Notes: a model not told the origin generated them from the letters alone. A stretch of DNA of 64,000 nucleotides from Leptasterias polaris (GCA_037783415.1 JAZGTN010000007.1:6469501-6533500); one strand, 5' to 3'. Counted from the stretch's first letter, positions 45,401 through 57,735 are shown. Translations and numbers: made by a program.

Positions 45401-45986
45401 ATCCAGACTATTATGACAAATCAAGTTAACGGAAAATGGTAGCCTTTACTAAGAGAAACGATTACATTAAGATGAACAATAAAATTGTGTAAACAAACGG
45501 TAATAACTTTGAAATCATTGGTATATGTTGCTTTAAATCAATACAAAATAATAGTCACCAAGTTGACATCTTAGTTGCCCGTGTCTCGGCCGTCTTGCAG
45601 TTCGAGAACATTTTTTCTCTACGCTCTCCAAAATTAACTAAAATTTGCCGAGTCGATCGTAACAAGATAGGGAAGTGCCGTAGGCACGCCTCCTGCAGAA
45701 AATTAGAGCGCCCCCTATTGCACAGTATAAACACACCTGACACTCCGCGATGGGGATCAGTTCCCGCCAAATGAAGCAATTTTTGGCAGGAAAAGTGCAG
45801 ACGTATCTAGACTTATTAGATTATTAGCTCGACCGGATACGCGTTTCATTCGATAATCGTTGACAAATTTATTCCAGTTGAATGTACACAGTTGGACTTG
45901 CTATTGAATTATACTGACAGTGTAAAGGAGGGCCCTCAATGAAGCGTGGTTGCGGTGTTGTTGTTGTTGTTTCTAACGGAACGTTA

Positions 45987-46376
45987 AAGGGTCTGTATAC
46001 GTTTGGTTATGACTCTGAAAATTAAAGGCAATACAAATTTACTTGGTATAAGAAGTACAGCAGCTTTGGATGGTATAATGCATTTTGAGAATCATTTCAT
46101 TTCGAAATACTACGGTATGGGAAAATATATCACTTTTTATCCCAAAAATTTGAATCTGAGAAGCGTTACGGCCGTAACGCTTCTCAGATTGTGTACTTCT
46201 ACAGGGAGTATTCTTCCTCAGTGGAAATAATTATACGCTCCGGTTTTTCGGTGATATCTCAAAAACGCGACCACCTTTTGAAGTGAAATTTGCACAGGCT
46301 AGTTTTGTTGTATATACCTACATTTATATATGATTAACACAATAGGCTCCAATTATTAAACGTATACAGCACCTTT
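45987..46376. mobile_element. MITE with a perfect 38-bp palindrome at its centre
   Basis: The ends TTAAAGGGTCTGTATACGTT and the complement of the right end (TTAAAGGTGCTGTATACGTT) form terminal inverted repeats. The midpoint, 46153-46190, is a perfect 38-bp palindrome centred on CGGCCG. A half-copy of the TTTAAA family (GGGTGTCTAAAACGTTGGTAA) follows at 46395-46560. Confidence 0.7.
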
Positions 46377-46619
46377 AAGGGTTTGACTCTTTAAAGGGTG
46401 TCTAAAACGTTGGTAACTTTGAAAATATAAATGTTCATAGATTTGCACATAGGTTACATGGCTTTGTCATGGTAGAAAACATCCCTTGACATAATGTTGC
46501 TTGAAATTATAATTTTTGGGGGAAATGAGTAAAACAATTATTCTATGTACCAAATGTCACTTAAATTGTACAATTTCCAGGGCTATGTTCTCTCTAATCA
46601 TATAATAGGAATGGCACAC

Positions 46620-48160
46620 CGAGTATTAGCCGAGTGAAATCAGGAGTAGTACTTGTACGAGTATCGAGTACTGTGTTGGGGTGCTTGAAATGATGTGGGG
46701 TGGCTTAAATTTTTGCTGTTCATGTTGGCCTAACCTTTGAAAAACATTTTTAACCGTTTCGTCCAAGTTTTTTTTTCTCAGAGGGCTCGAAGACGCTGCA
46801 ATAAAGGATAATGACATTAAGAACCAATTCAAATTTGAAATTGTTATTTTTTATTTGTATATATATAATAAATATATAATTTTTTTTTTTTCGAATTTGT
46901 TCACACATATTTCTGACAGTTTCCTTCGCTGTTAACATTGTTTATTTATAATTTGTTTTGTAAGGTAAAACTGTAAACTTTTATTTACATTATGTGAATT
47001 CTCTACAAAAAATCGCATAACACTCATCCTGGTAAGGTGAAGGAATATACAAATCATCAAAAATTTACAACGATTTACAGCGATTATAATGTACAGCCAT
47101 CATTTAGAAAAAACTTTAATAAAATGTCATACACCAGTGCTTGATTTCCCAAAGCACTACGATTGTCTTCAAAATGATGCAAATACCATAATTGGGACAT
47201 CACACTTTGCACGAGTCACCTGTTCTCCTACACAGGGGGTCACGAGTTATGTATTTCATTGTGTTTCCCAGTTGCAATGCCCAGAGTGAGTTGAACGTCC
47301 TTGATATCCTAAACTGGACCATTCCACACATGTTATGGGGGAATGTAAGTTCTCATTTTTTATTTTTTATTTTTTGTATGGGCTTGGGTAAACCCAAAAC
47401 CATACCCAGCATACAAAATCTTCATGACTTAGCATCACACACACATCCCACACACACATCCAACTGGATGATAAAATTTAACCATCCAGCCATATTATGT
47501 TTGTTGCATCAGGCGGTGCCATTATTGATGTCGCCATTATTGATGTCGGCAGGCACTCTGACTCTGAGAAGCTCTGTGGTTTCAGGTACCTACCCAACCC
47601 CACCCCAAACCACCAACTAAATGGCACTGTCACCAGAGGACAAGTACCACTAATTGTGTGATTTTCGGTACAAGGTTAACAGTTAAGATTGTTTCACAAC
47701 TGAAGATCAATCGCAGTTCTTCGTAAAATCAAGCCCGGGGCTCAGTGTCACGGCTATGCTCACTGCGTAATTCTGTGCTTACGGTCACCGTGACCAGTTC
47801 CCGCTTACGGGGTGAGTGCAAAAGTTCTGCGCTAGCTGTGTATACAAGGAAAAGTAGACTTTAGTAACGTGATGTACGTACGCGCACAGACAATAATTCC
47901 GTACCTGTGAAGTACGTTTAGGTTTAGCTTATTTTCCCGCTTGCATAAGCACCAATTGTTCACCTACAGTAAGCAGAGCTGTGAAACTTGATTCTGCTAT
48001 AGCTCACAAATTCTCTGAGCACGGCAAACCTTGCAAATACCAAATGCTAGTGTAGTTGCTTCATTGCCTCAGTTCTCATCAATGCTTGACAAAAAATATA
48101 TACACAGCATTCAATGTGAATTTCGGAGCCAAAATTTGCGGTTGAACCTCTCTATAAATG
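46620..48160. other. No feature identified
   Basis: Short ORFs without family resemblance. Low-complexity T/TA runs lie at 46770-46890. Confidence 0.4.
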
Positions 48161-48162
48161 GC

Positions 48163-48420
48163 AAACTTTGGAACGCTAGGTGGCAGCATACTGAGGCAGC
48201 TACAGCTACGGCTACGGCTGTTGCTAAGAGTGTTACTAAGGACGTCCCATACTTCAACGCATGATGACACGGCGATCCAGCCGTATCCGTAAGTCATCAA
48301 TTCGGACACTGCCTGACTGGGTTAACTTTCAATGTTTACGTCATTCTGAGTTTGGGCATTTTTTCCGTGAACATTGGATTTACTCTTTGAATTTGCTGCC
48401 ACCTAGCGTCCCCAATAGTC
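48163..48420. mobile_element. Inverted-repeat element with CTAGGTGGCAG ends
   Basis: GAACGCTAGGTGGCAGCA at 48171-48188 is mirrored by TGCTGCCACCTAGCGTC at about 48394-48410. The interior holds a GCTACAGCTACGGCTACGG-rich segment shared with 50355-50400. The same ends bound 55402-55778. Confidence 0.65.
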
Positions 48421-48429
48421 TCCGATTAT

Positions 48430-50340
48430 AATCCTTTATCATGCCGCCATCTTGTTTTGTTTTTACCAAGTCAATCAAGGTTGCCAAATCGAGGCTGAGA
48501 GGAGATGACATGGTCTCACTTTTAGTGCAAACCATGTTCCGAGTGTCAATGTAGAATTTGTGTGAAAAGCAACTCTATGGAAAATTGATAAAACTATGTA
48601 TTTCTTCAGAGAAATCATTTACAAAAAGTGCAAGACATAGGCCTGAAGACAATGTAACCTATGTTAACAAAAAGATTGATCTTGCACATTCCAGTAAATT
48701 TCTTGGTAGGCAATATACTACACTGGTCATGGGATAAATTACATGTTGTGTCATCGTCTGCACATTAATTCAAGAATATGAAAAATAACGACTGAACAAT
48801 TTGTTTTGAGGGGAGGGGCTTGCCCCCCCCCCTCTGGTTTTACCACGGGGATGCATAGCCAATTATAGTCAGTCACTTTTAGAGAATGAAGAATGTCTCC
48901 ACGTGGTGCTAGTGAGTTGTTCTCTTTGCATGCAGTGCAGGGCTCGTCTTAGGTCAGGATAAAGACAGGCACTGGTCTTACAGGCCCAATGATTTCATTG
49001 GATACAATGATTTCATTGGATAAACGTGCAGTGACGTGTATCTTTGTTATGATTGGTCCGAGGTGATGAACTTTTTCAGCTTGTACTTCCAATCGTCTGC
49101 ACGCTGCGTATGCTTAACGTTTGCAGTTATGCATGTAATGTTGCTTTATGTACTATGTGTTTTGTATACATGTACGTGTGAATTGACTGCAAATCTCCGT
49201 GTGAAATGGATGCGAAGTCTAAGGTATACTGGCAGGATCCCGCCAGGCCCCCGAGGCTGGTATCTGGCGTTATTCACGAGCCTCAAAGTGTGCCGTCAGA
49301 TGTTCAGGCTAGGGTCGTCTCCAAGCAGTCTTGATTGGCAACGCTAGTTTTTGTATTGATCGCCGGTAGAGGGCGCGACATCGACTAGTTCGGAGAGACT
49401 GGGCAAGTCTACGAACCTGGATCTTGTTTGATACAGATATCGCTTCTCCGGTAATTCGTGTTGCAATAATATTGGCAACAACGTAAACAAAACAGAAATC
49501 GCCAATCAAAAATTGTCTCCAAGTTTGCAATACAAAGTGGCTCGTGTGACAAGACCCAGACGTGTTTCGTGTTGTGGGTTACCACCAGAACTGCCGTTTT
49601 TCTTCCAGTACCACCATGGGGACGACGAGGTGTTCTTGGCTGTCACATAGCGGTTCGATCTGGTTCATTTTTGTCACCTCGAGCCTTCTCTGGATCTTGC
49701 GCTTTGACCTGTAGACAAAGCACACCACATCGTCAAAAGTCGGTTATAATGAAATCCGATCAGTGCCTAAAGACATTTAAAGCATTGCCGCTGTGGCAGG
49801 AGATTATGTCCCCCCGAAAATTCTGTCCCACTTACGTCAAACTTTGTAGAAATTTTTTTTGTTTTTGATAGCGCCCTCTTTTGAATCATCTTCCTTCAGT
49901 CGACGTTAATTTTCCATGTGGGGGTGGGGGGGGGGATCTCCGGGAGACAGATTTCCCTTTGACATCGCCTTTATCTCTATCATTACTAGCAGTAATATAA
50001 TTATGGAGAGGTCAATGTACTGCATCTCTCTATATATTCTCTTGAGGGCGCTCGAGGTGAAACCTTTTTCAGAGCTGTGTATTGAGAGAGTGGCGACAAC
50101 TTGCGATGAGAAGTCATTTCCGGTCCCAAAAACTGCATGCGCGCACACATAGGTACACAATTATTTAGTCTACATTTGGTAAAACTTTGAAGCTGCACTT
50201 GGGTTCAAAATGGGGGCTACTTACATATACAAATTAAGGCTCCATTAAGGTAAAAAAAAAAAAATAGGCGCTACATTCAGGTCAGAACTATATTTAAGTC
50301 CGGACTACATTTAGTGGGTCGCAAAAGGAGAAAGTGGGTT
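48430..50340. other. Intron/3' flank side of gene A, no gene identified
   Basis: The 49790-49965 segment is the partner of the 43715-43840 repeat. Other stretches show nothing I can support. Confidence 0.4.
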
Positions 50341-50344
50341 CGTA

Positions 50345-50475
50345 TCCGAATTAACGGCTACAGCTACGGCTACGACCGATAGGTGTTGCTAAGGATGTCC
50401 TATACTTCAAAGCATGATGACGCAGCGATCTAGCCAAAGCCGTAGCTTTAGCCGCCAATTCAGACGTGGCCTGAG
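50345..50475. mobile_element. Small TIR element immediately 3' of gene A
   Basis: CCGAATTAACGGCTACAGC at the left is mirrored by the complement of CTGAATTGGCGGCTAAAGC at the right. The centre matches 48200-48260 (GTTGCTAAGGA.GTCC.ATACTTCAA). It begins within about 15 bp of gene A's stop codon, so it would form part of the 3'UTR. Confidence 0.6.
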
Positions 50476-50484
50476 ACTCGGTTC

Positions 50485-50671
50485 TTACTTGAAACAGTCG
50501 CAGAAGCAAATCGCATCCAGGCACGTGTCTTTCCAATGTCTAGCATTCCGTTGCAGCGCCCCCACGCACGGGTAGGTATCCGAGCGACAGTATGTGAAGA
50601 CAAAGATGACAATGAGCAGGCAGCCGGTGGCTATGCCGATGTAGATACCAGTGTCTTTCATCGTATCCCAC
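50485..50671 (-). CDS. Shisa-like gene A, last coding exon (transmembrane and cysteine-rich tail)
   Basis: Acceptor TGCCATTAG|G at 50672. Joined to the phase-2 donor at 63181, it reads K-WDTMKDTGIYIGIATGCLLIVIFVF-TYCRSDTYPC, then a basic stretch and a cysteine cluster (CLDAICFCDCFK), stop TAA at 50485-50487. The about 19-residue hydrophobic segment fits a single-pass helix. Juxtamembrane and terminal cysteines could be lipidated. The exon pairs with 63181-63397 across a 12.5-kb intron; together they give 133 residues in one exact frame. The gene B exon at 14043-14178 is the paralogue. Confidence 0.6.
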
Positions 50672-50789
50672 CTAATGGCAGAAATACACACAAAATGGAA
50701 AGAAAAATCAACATTTTAATTCAACCCATACAATTATATCTAAAATAACAGCCTTTGTTTTTTTACAGAACTGTTTATGATGTTTGAGC

Positions 50790-51080
50790 GTGAAACCCGG
50801 GCTTTCTGCCTCTTATCAACCATACACTCCCGCTTTGCTGAGATGCAGAACAAAAAGTCATTCCAACAACTTTATTCCACTACTTTTTGGAACTCATTGC
50901 CTGGTGCATGTTTCCCTGCATCTTACAATATGGATTGTTTTGAGAGGAATATCAATCCCTACCTTCAGCTGCCCTGAGGGTTTTTTCAAATTCTGTCTTC
51001 AATTTAAACGTTCTTCTTGTAGCCCCTTACCAGAAGTGGCTTCTAGCCCTTTTCGGGGCAAACTTGCAAAACAAAAGTGA
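50790..51080 (+). mobile_element. 3' tail of a non-LTR retrotransposon
   Basis: The plus strand encodes STTFWNSLPGACFPAS followed by CFERNINPYLQLP and a stop at 50977. The WNSLP....F...L pattern is the usual C-terminal end of CR1/Jockey-type LINE polyproteins. A short GC-richer 3'UTR follows. Everything upstream of the tail is absent, as expected for 5'-truncated copies. It lies inside the large gene A intron, on the opposite strand. Confidence 0.6.
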
Positions 51081-51794
51081 CTCGTTCGATTTAGCACTTT
51101 AATTACTGCATGACAGACATTGCACAAAGATATGTATTGCTACAAAACATAGGAAAAAACACAAAATTTAGTGATTTTGTTTTGACAGGCATTTATGACA
51201 AACCACGAAATACTACACAAAATGCAATATGTTGACAAAAGTTTGTTATTCTTTTTTTTTTAAGTTGAATCCATTTATAATAATCCTATCGGCATTTAGA
51301 TTTTGTTGTTCCAAAGTGAGATTCGTTCAAACGCAGAAAAGCAAACATCGAACATGATGACGTCACGCTGATTAGTAAATAACGCCAGATATGAGCCTTT
51401 AGTAGGACTCAGTTACAGCTGCTTTATGAAGGTAAAGTAGCTAAGCACAAACCAAGTTTGCTTAGTATAAAACCAGGGCCCAATTTCATAGAGCTGCTTA
51501 AGCAGAAAATATTGCTTAAATTTTTTTTACTAAGCAGAAATGAGCAGGGTACCAGTCACAAATTGTACATGTGACATGGTAGTTTGGCTGGTAACCTTAT
51601 TCTGTTGTGCTTAGCTACTATTTTGAGCTTAAGCAGCTCTATGAAATTTGGCCGTTGTAGTACATGTAGCAAGGAAGATTTATGCTCGTAGTGCGCATGT
51701 GCACTCACAAAGCATTATTTGCTTATCCGGTACACAGCTGTAATGCATGAAGGAAACAAACTCGCCCGCTTAAAAGCACATGTGACACATTGGT

Positions 51795-51966
51795 AATAAG
51801 GTTTATCGCGATTCAGAATCGCAATGGATCATGGGAGGGCAGAGGGGGCAAATGCTACAGTCGGTCGTCGTGCGCGAGTTCCCGGGTTGCCCCCTTTCAC
51901 TACACCATCATGCGCGGCAAAACAGCGCCCTCTCTTGGTATTTTGCTATTCGCGATAAACCTTATT
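51795..51966. mobile_element. 172-bp TIR element
   Basis: AATAAGGTTTATCGCGA at 51795-51811 is mirrored exactly by TCGCGATAAACCTTATT at 51950-51966. The interior is GC-richer than its surroundings. It directly abuts the next MITE. Confidence 0.75.
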
Positions 51967-52310
51967 GTCAAAGACCAGTATCCATCCACAGTTGATGTGA
52001 CCCAACATATTCATGGAATATTACAAACCTGTGAGTGTATAACCTCAATCGGTCATTGGAATAACGAGGGGGAAAAAAGTGAGAACAAACTTAAATGCTT
52101 TCACTGTTTTCAAACATTGAGTTTTTGACTCGTAAGATAAAAACTAATTGTTTTTAGGCTACTCATTTCTCAATCACTATCGCATTTCAAGCAAAACTCT
52201 TTGAATTGGAGTTTCCCACTTAATCTTTGTACCATGTAAGGTGTGTGCAATTTTGTGAATGTTTATATTTTTACTGTTATCAATGTTACAAACATACTTA
52301 CCGGTCCCAA
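51967..52310. mobile_element. TTTAAA-family MITE, copy with damaged ends
   Basis: Starts GTCAAAGACCAGTATCC, continues with GACCCAACATAT and AACCTGTGAG, and ends with the complement of the 1.8-kb copy's left side (ACATTTATACTTTT-like, TGTTACAAACA). The outer GG...CC termini are lost on both sides. Confidence 0.65.
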
Positions 52311-52829
52311 TGTTAGAATATGCGCGATAAATGCACAGTCTATAGTGCGGATTTTGGCGGTAACACTTTAAGCTGGGAATTGTAACCGATAGCACAGAGT
52401 TTCTTGGTAAGCAAAGTAAGAAAGTGGGCCGGGGTACACGCATCAAGAGACTATGCATGGGTCAACATTGAGCAATATTGATTCAATGTGCAATTCCAAT
52501 GGACACACAGCTTCCCGAGCAGACGATTTTGGACTCTACAAAAATGCGCGCCCCGGCAGGGTAAACAATTAGTGTGTGTCTAACTTAATTTGTTGGTATG
52601 GACTGAGCGCAGTGTTGGCCTACCGCAAACAAAGTAACGTACGTTCCAACATTTTTGTTTTGTGTGTGTGAACACGTGGTGAATGTGATTAATGTATTCA
52701 CCCATGGTCTTTGTCATGTTTAAAGACGAAAGTGGATTGATTCTTTAAAGCCGCTATGTGGTTCATCCTAAAGAACAAGATGAGACCCAGGCCTACAACC
52801 CATTTAAATTACATATCACCCAGGAGTTT

Positions 52830-53830
52830 CAGGGACTTCACCCTCTGGGACAAGAGGAACCCCAGGCCCAATTACGTACCTAGATTGAGAAGGTAGGAGG
52901 TTCAGGGGACTTCACCCCCCACACTAGACTAAGAAGAAACCCAGATGGACTACCCATTTATCTTTTAAATAGCACCATGAGGTTCATGGGGCTTCATCCT
53001 CAAGGCCAAGACCCGTTTACAACTACATAGCACCCAGGAGGTTCAAGGGGCTTCATCTTCAAGACCAAGACCTATTTACAACTACTTAGCACCCAGAGGT
53101 TCAAGGGTCTTCATTCTCCGGACAAAAACCCGTTTCAACTACATATAGCACCCAAGAGGTTCAAGGGGCTTCATCCTCCGGACCAAAACCCGTTTTCAAC
53201 TACATAGCACCCAGGAGGTTCAAGGGGCTTCATCTTCCGGACCAAGACCTATTTACAACTACATAGCACCCAAGAAGTTCAAGGGGCTTCAACCTCCGGA
53301 CCAAGACCCATTTAAATGTGCATAGCACCCAGGAGGTTCAAGGGGCTTCATCCTCCGGACCAAGACCCATTTACAACTACTTAGCACCCAGGAGGTTTAA
53401 GGGACTTCATCCTCCGGACCAAGACCCTTTCACAACTACAAAGCACCCAAGAGGTTCAAGGGGCTTCACCCTCCGGCCCAAGACCCATTTACATTAATAC
53501 ATAGCACCCAGGAGGTTCAAGGAGCTTCATCCTTCGGACCAAGACCAATTTACATTTACATAGTACCCAAGAGGTTCAAGGGGCTTCATCCTCCGGACTC
53601 GGACTGATTTAAATTTGCATAGCACCAGGAGATTCAAGGGGCTTTATCCTCCGGACCAAGAGCCATTTACATTTACATAGCACCCAGGAGGTTCAAGGGG
53701 GCATCATCCTCCGGCCCAAGACCTATTTACATTTGCATAGCACCCAGGAAGTTCATGGGGCTTCATCCTCCTGACCAAGCACCAGGCACACTATAAATTT
53801 TCCTGACACGTTGCCCTATTCGGGTTCAGG
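52830..53830. repeat. ~59-bp minisatellite, about 16 units
   Basis: Units share CACCCAGGAGGTTCAAGGGG, CTTCATCCTCCGGACCAAGA and CCATTTACAACTACATAG. Divergence is higher at the left edge (52830-52960). Confidence 0.9.
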
Positions 53831-53839
53831 GGGATTTAT

Positions 53840-54860
53840 CCTCCAGACCAATGGGAGACCCAGCCCTCTACAATTTTTCTTAGAATGCAGTCCCCTGTGT
53901 AAGGTCTTCATCTGTAACATCCGGGCTGAAACAAATTGTTTATGATAATCAACGTAGGGAAAGTGAAACATAAACAAGTAAAAAGAGGAAGGAAGAAACC
54001 TCAGATAATTGCATTTTCCTGTGCTATTCAGTTCCAGCTATTACAAATTCATTTCACAACAGTCCTCTCGCTAATAAAGTAGAGCAGAACGTGAAAAAGT
54101 AAAGCAGATCCGATTTCCCCGGTGGCTTGGAGACTAACAAAACGAGTGAAATAGAGTCTTCAGACTTCGGTAATAATGTGTCACTTGGAAGAAGAATGCA
54201 CGTTAGGGTAGGGTGCACTGAGGGTGGGGGGGGGGGGTTCCTTTCGTTTATGTTCTTATTTTCATCAAAAGAAACTGCACAAAAGAAGAGATTTCGAGAG
54301 AAAGGACATCCGGTTTCTGTTTTAGTTGTGTATCTTCCACGGTTCTTATAATATACAGACGAACTGCCGCACTTACTGCACTTATTGATAACAAGGTCGT
54401 ATTCCTAATTCTACCTTGAATTCCGTATTAATTCCATTTTCTCTTAAAACACCTGGCGAGAGCCAGAGGAGAGAGATAGACAGAGAGAGAGAGAGATAAG
54501 GGAGGAAAAAGAGCGGGAATATGGAGGCCGAACAACGGCGGTCACCACGGCAACGTCGTCGACAATAAAGCCTGAACTCTCGATTGATTACGTCCATTAA
54601 ATTCCGACATTAAGCTGATGCTTTAAGGTCGTCGCCTGGAGAGACCCACGGGTTGGGTTTCAGAGAAGAAAAAGAAGAAGGTTGCCGCGGAAATGTATCC
54701 GCTTATATAGAAATAGACTGTGGGCAACAGTCACAAACAATATACATTTATGTGGTATAGTTGATCTAGTAACCCGTTTCTACTGGGTGTCACACAGTTT
54801 CAATGTTTTGGTATTGTGGCAGTCAGATGATGATGCTGATTTTGGTGTACCTGGAATGTT
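53840..54860. other. No gene identified; short low-complexity tracts
   Basis: A (GA)n-type tract lies at 54455-54515 and a G run at 54224-54238. This is part of gene A's large intron. Confidence 0.45.
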
Positions 54861-54869
54861 TCACTCACA

Positions 54870-55215
54870 CCCGGGCCGGGTCAGAGTGGACCCGGTTTCC
54901 GGGGCCAGTCGCGCCTGACCCATTTTGGGGGACAGTGTGACCCGGAATATGATTGCGTGCAATATTGGTATCCATGGAATGTTACAATCTAAAACAATAT
55001 CGGGTCAAACTAGACCCGAATTCCGGGGCCAGTCGGGCCAGACCTATTTCTAGGTCAGTGTGACCCGGAATATGTGTCCAATTGACCCCAAAATAGGTCA
55101 AACTAACGCAGAATCCGAGTTACGAACCAATTTTAAACCAGTTTCAGGGTCAGCCTGACCCCAAAATGGGTCAGGCCCCGTGTGACCCGGAATCTGGGTC
55201 AATTCTGATCCAACA
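54870..55215. repeat. GGGTCA/TGACCC-rich repeat, part 1
   Basis: Units of the form GGGTCA...GACCCGGAAT recur irregularly. Perfect inverted GGTCA-N3-TGACC sites occur at 55053-55065 and 55148-55160. Related sequence resumes at 55785-55945 and 60090-60300. Confidence 0.7.
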
Positions 55216-55401
55216 ACTTTCAAAACGTGTGTTGGTAATTCTGGTTTAAACTGCATAAGATAAAACTGAATGAGACTTGGATATTTTCTTGCAATTGTTG
55301 AGGAAGACCATGTGGGATAAAATCTCTGTTGAGTACGTGTGGTTCGGAAGGAAATGGTCAACTTATGTTCCGGACAGTATATGCTGTGCCCATCGTTACA
55401 C

Positions 55402-55778
55402 AATGGGAGACTTTTGAACGCTAGGTGGCAGCAGAGTAACCAGGTAAATTTCCCTTGATTATTTATCCATGTATTTATTGTTTATTTTAGTATCATTATA
55501 CAGGATAACAAGATAAGCAAAAGCTGTTTTACATCAATGTCCTGTTTTACGTATTAAATGAAAAGAAAAGAAAAAAGACAAAAAAAAACAAAAAACAACT
55601 ACTTAAAAGTACAGTTGAACATATAAACATTTTAAAATGTCAGTGGGGGAGGAATTTTGAATAGCAAAAGGAATAGTGTACAATGTTTACGTAGTTCTAA
55701 CCATGCGCACATTACCGAGAACAATGGATTTATCCGGTAAGTCTGCCGCCACCTAGCGTTTCCTAAGTTTCCCATTGA
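55402..55778. mobile_element. Inverted-repeat element with CTAGGTGGCAG ends, second copy
   Basis: CAATGGGAGACTTTTGAACG and CTAGGTGGCAG (55421-55431) on the left are mirrored by CCGCCACCTAGCG... CCCATTG on the right (about 55747-55778). It splits the GGGTCA-rich repeat, which continues on both sides, so it inserted into that repeat. Confidence 0.7.
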
Positions 55779-55784
55779 ACCGGA

Positions 55785-55945
55785 TTCAGGTCCCACTTGG
55801 GTTAGTCATGACCCGGAACCTGTGTCAAAATGACACAGAGATGGGTCGAGATGACGCAGAATCTGAGTTAAAATCTCATTTTTGTTAGACAAGTGTTCAG
55901 TCAGTCTGACTCAGAAATGGGTCAAGCCCCTTGGACTCGGAATAC
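55785..55945. repeat. GGGTCA/TGACCC-rich repeat, part 2
   Basis: Continuation of the 54870-55215 repeat after the inserted element, more degenerate (ATGACCCGGAACCTGTGTCA, GAGATGGGTCGAGATGAC). Confidence 0.6.
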
Positions 55946-56391
55946 GGAGTGTGGGAGACAGGCAGTAAAGTAAACCAACAGCAGAATCTCAGAAGCACAT
56001 TTGAATGTGCCAATAAGCATGATCGGTGCGCAACACTGGCAACCAGAATGGGGCGCTGATTTTAAAGCAATGAGGTATAACAATTTATAATGCAAGGTCA
56101 CAGCCAGAGTTTTTGCCAACCAAGGTTAAACAATTATGGGGAGCCATAAATGCAGAGAAAAAACATATACAGCAGTTTGTAACAATGTTACACAAATTAT
56201 TTTTAAAACAGTTGAATTTGTGGAAACAAATCAACTTATCATTGGATGAAGTTTTTAAAGTTTGCAGAAGATTAATGTTGAAATTGGTCACCACATAGTC
56301 AGTTAACACATTAATGAATGTTTTGCTAACATTCGGCCTTCCATGCCAACCGGCGCTGTTTCAACAAAGGTCTATGCACAATTTTAAAACC

Positions 56392-56489
56392 TGCAAAAAA
56401 TAGTTAATGGCCTGACGTTTCGACCCTAGCAGAGTCTTTCATTTAGCCTTCAAGAAAGACTCTGTCAGGCCGTTAACAATTTTTTTGCA
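56392..56489. repeat. 98-bp imperfect palindrome
   Basis: The left arm (GCAAAAAATAGTTAATGGCC, AGAGTCTTTC) and right arm (GAAAGACTCT, GGCCGTTAACAATTTTTTTG) pair, apart from an extra GTTTCGACCCTAGC in the left arm. It resembles small foldback repeats common in marine invertebrate genomes. Confidence 0.7.
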
Positions 56490-57544
56490 TTTATCCCACA
56501 GGTCCTTTTGGTTGGTAAGCAGTTTGAAATAGCTAATTATATTTTCTCAACTATAAAACCGATCATAGTTACAAATAAATTACGGCATGGCGTCCATCTC
56601 GGCAGCTTGAAACAATCTTTCTAACTGTTCTCGGTTTCCCGAGATGCATTGCGGTATACTTTTAAAGATCGCGCTTGTGCATTGGGCTTTTTTGCCAAAC
56701 AAAATGTCATACGTTGGCTGGTGGCAAGTCTAATCAAAAAAATGTTTCCCTTTTACACTGTGTATAGCTATAGGTAGGCATACCCAGAATAGTCGTGGGG
56801 ACTTTTACACAATGGAACAAAGGTCCCCACAACGTTTTTCTTTGTTAAACTGGGTCCCCACATTGCGATTCTTTAGAAAAGGGAATAATAGAACAACAAT
56901 ATGAAGTCCCCACAAGGGTGTGTGTCACGGCTGCTATACTATAGCACTTTTCTGGCAATTAACACATTCTGTCTGCACTTTTTAGACTTTCATTATAATT
57001 CATTGTGTGTAATTAATTGATTAAAAGCCTAAGGCTGGAAAACATGTGTAAAAGCTGAAAGCTAATATTCTCGCAAACCAAAGAGACATGTACATTGATT
57101 AACATCATCAACTTTCCTAGTCTGAGTGGATTTCTATCAAGAATTAATAAATCACCACGACGCCATCAACTGACACATTGTGTACAAAACCACTTGTTGT
57201 TAGTTCTCAGTTTTTGTTTTTGCATGTTTAAACAATATTCGTCAAGGCCTACAATGTCATGAAGTTTCAAAGCTTTATGTTTTCATTTACGATAAATATG
57301 CATTGCAATCTTTACACCGAAAGTGAACATTGTTGTTTTCTTCAACTAACACGAAAGTTTCATTTACCATTGTAATGCACGGCGCGCACCGAGCTCAAAA
57401 TGTGAAAACAGATCCGTTTTTACGAAAAGAGAAACACGCAGTGGTGTATTACAGCAGAATGTGTCACTTCGTGAAAACGGAAACTTTCAGTTTTGCTTTA
57501 ATTTTGGTTTCACGAGCTAACACGAACCTTTCTTACTTTATAGC

Positions 57545-57735
57545 TAATGACGGATTCACACTCCTTTAATACGGAATCACAATCCGTTATTACGGATTAA
57601 CGTTATTACGGATTAACGTTATTACGGATTCACCAGTCGTTATTACGGATTCACAATCCGATTCACTAAATTCGTAAAATCCATCCGTCAATAATGTTTC
57701 ACAATCCATCCGTTATTACGAATGCACATGATCCG
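57545..57735. repeat. Irregular tandem of ATTACGGATT / AATCCG words
   Basis: GTTATTACGGATTCAC and its complement-like AATCCGTTATTACG alternate about eight times, so the tract can fold on itself. The rest of 56500-58250 has no supported feature. Confidence 0.75.

Noticed and set aside
47192..47620. 142-residue plus-strand frame
   Set aside because: No recognisable domain, low-complexity sequence inside, and no splice or start context.
49036..49347. 103-residue plus-strand frame with hydrophobic start
   Set aside because: No supporting motif or splice signals; composition matches surrounding non-coding DNA.
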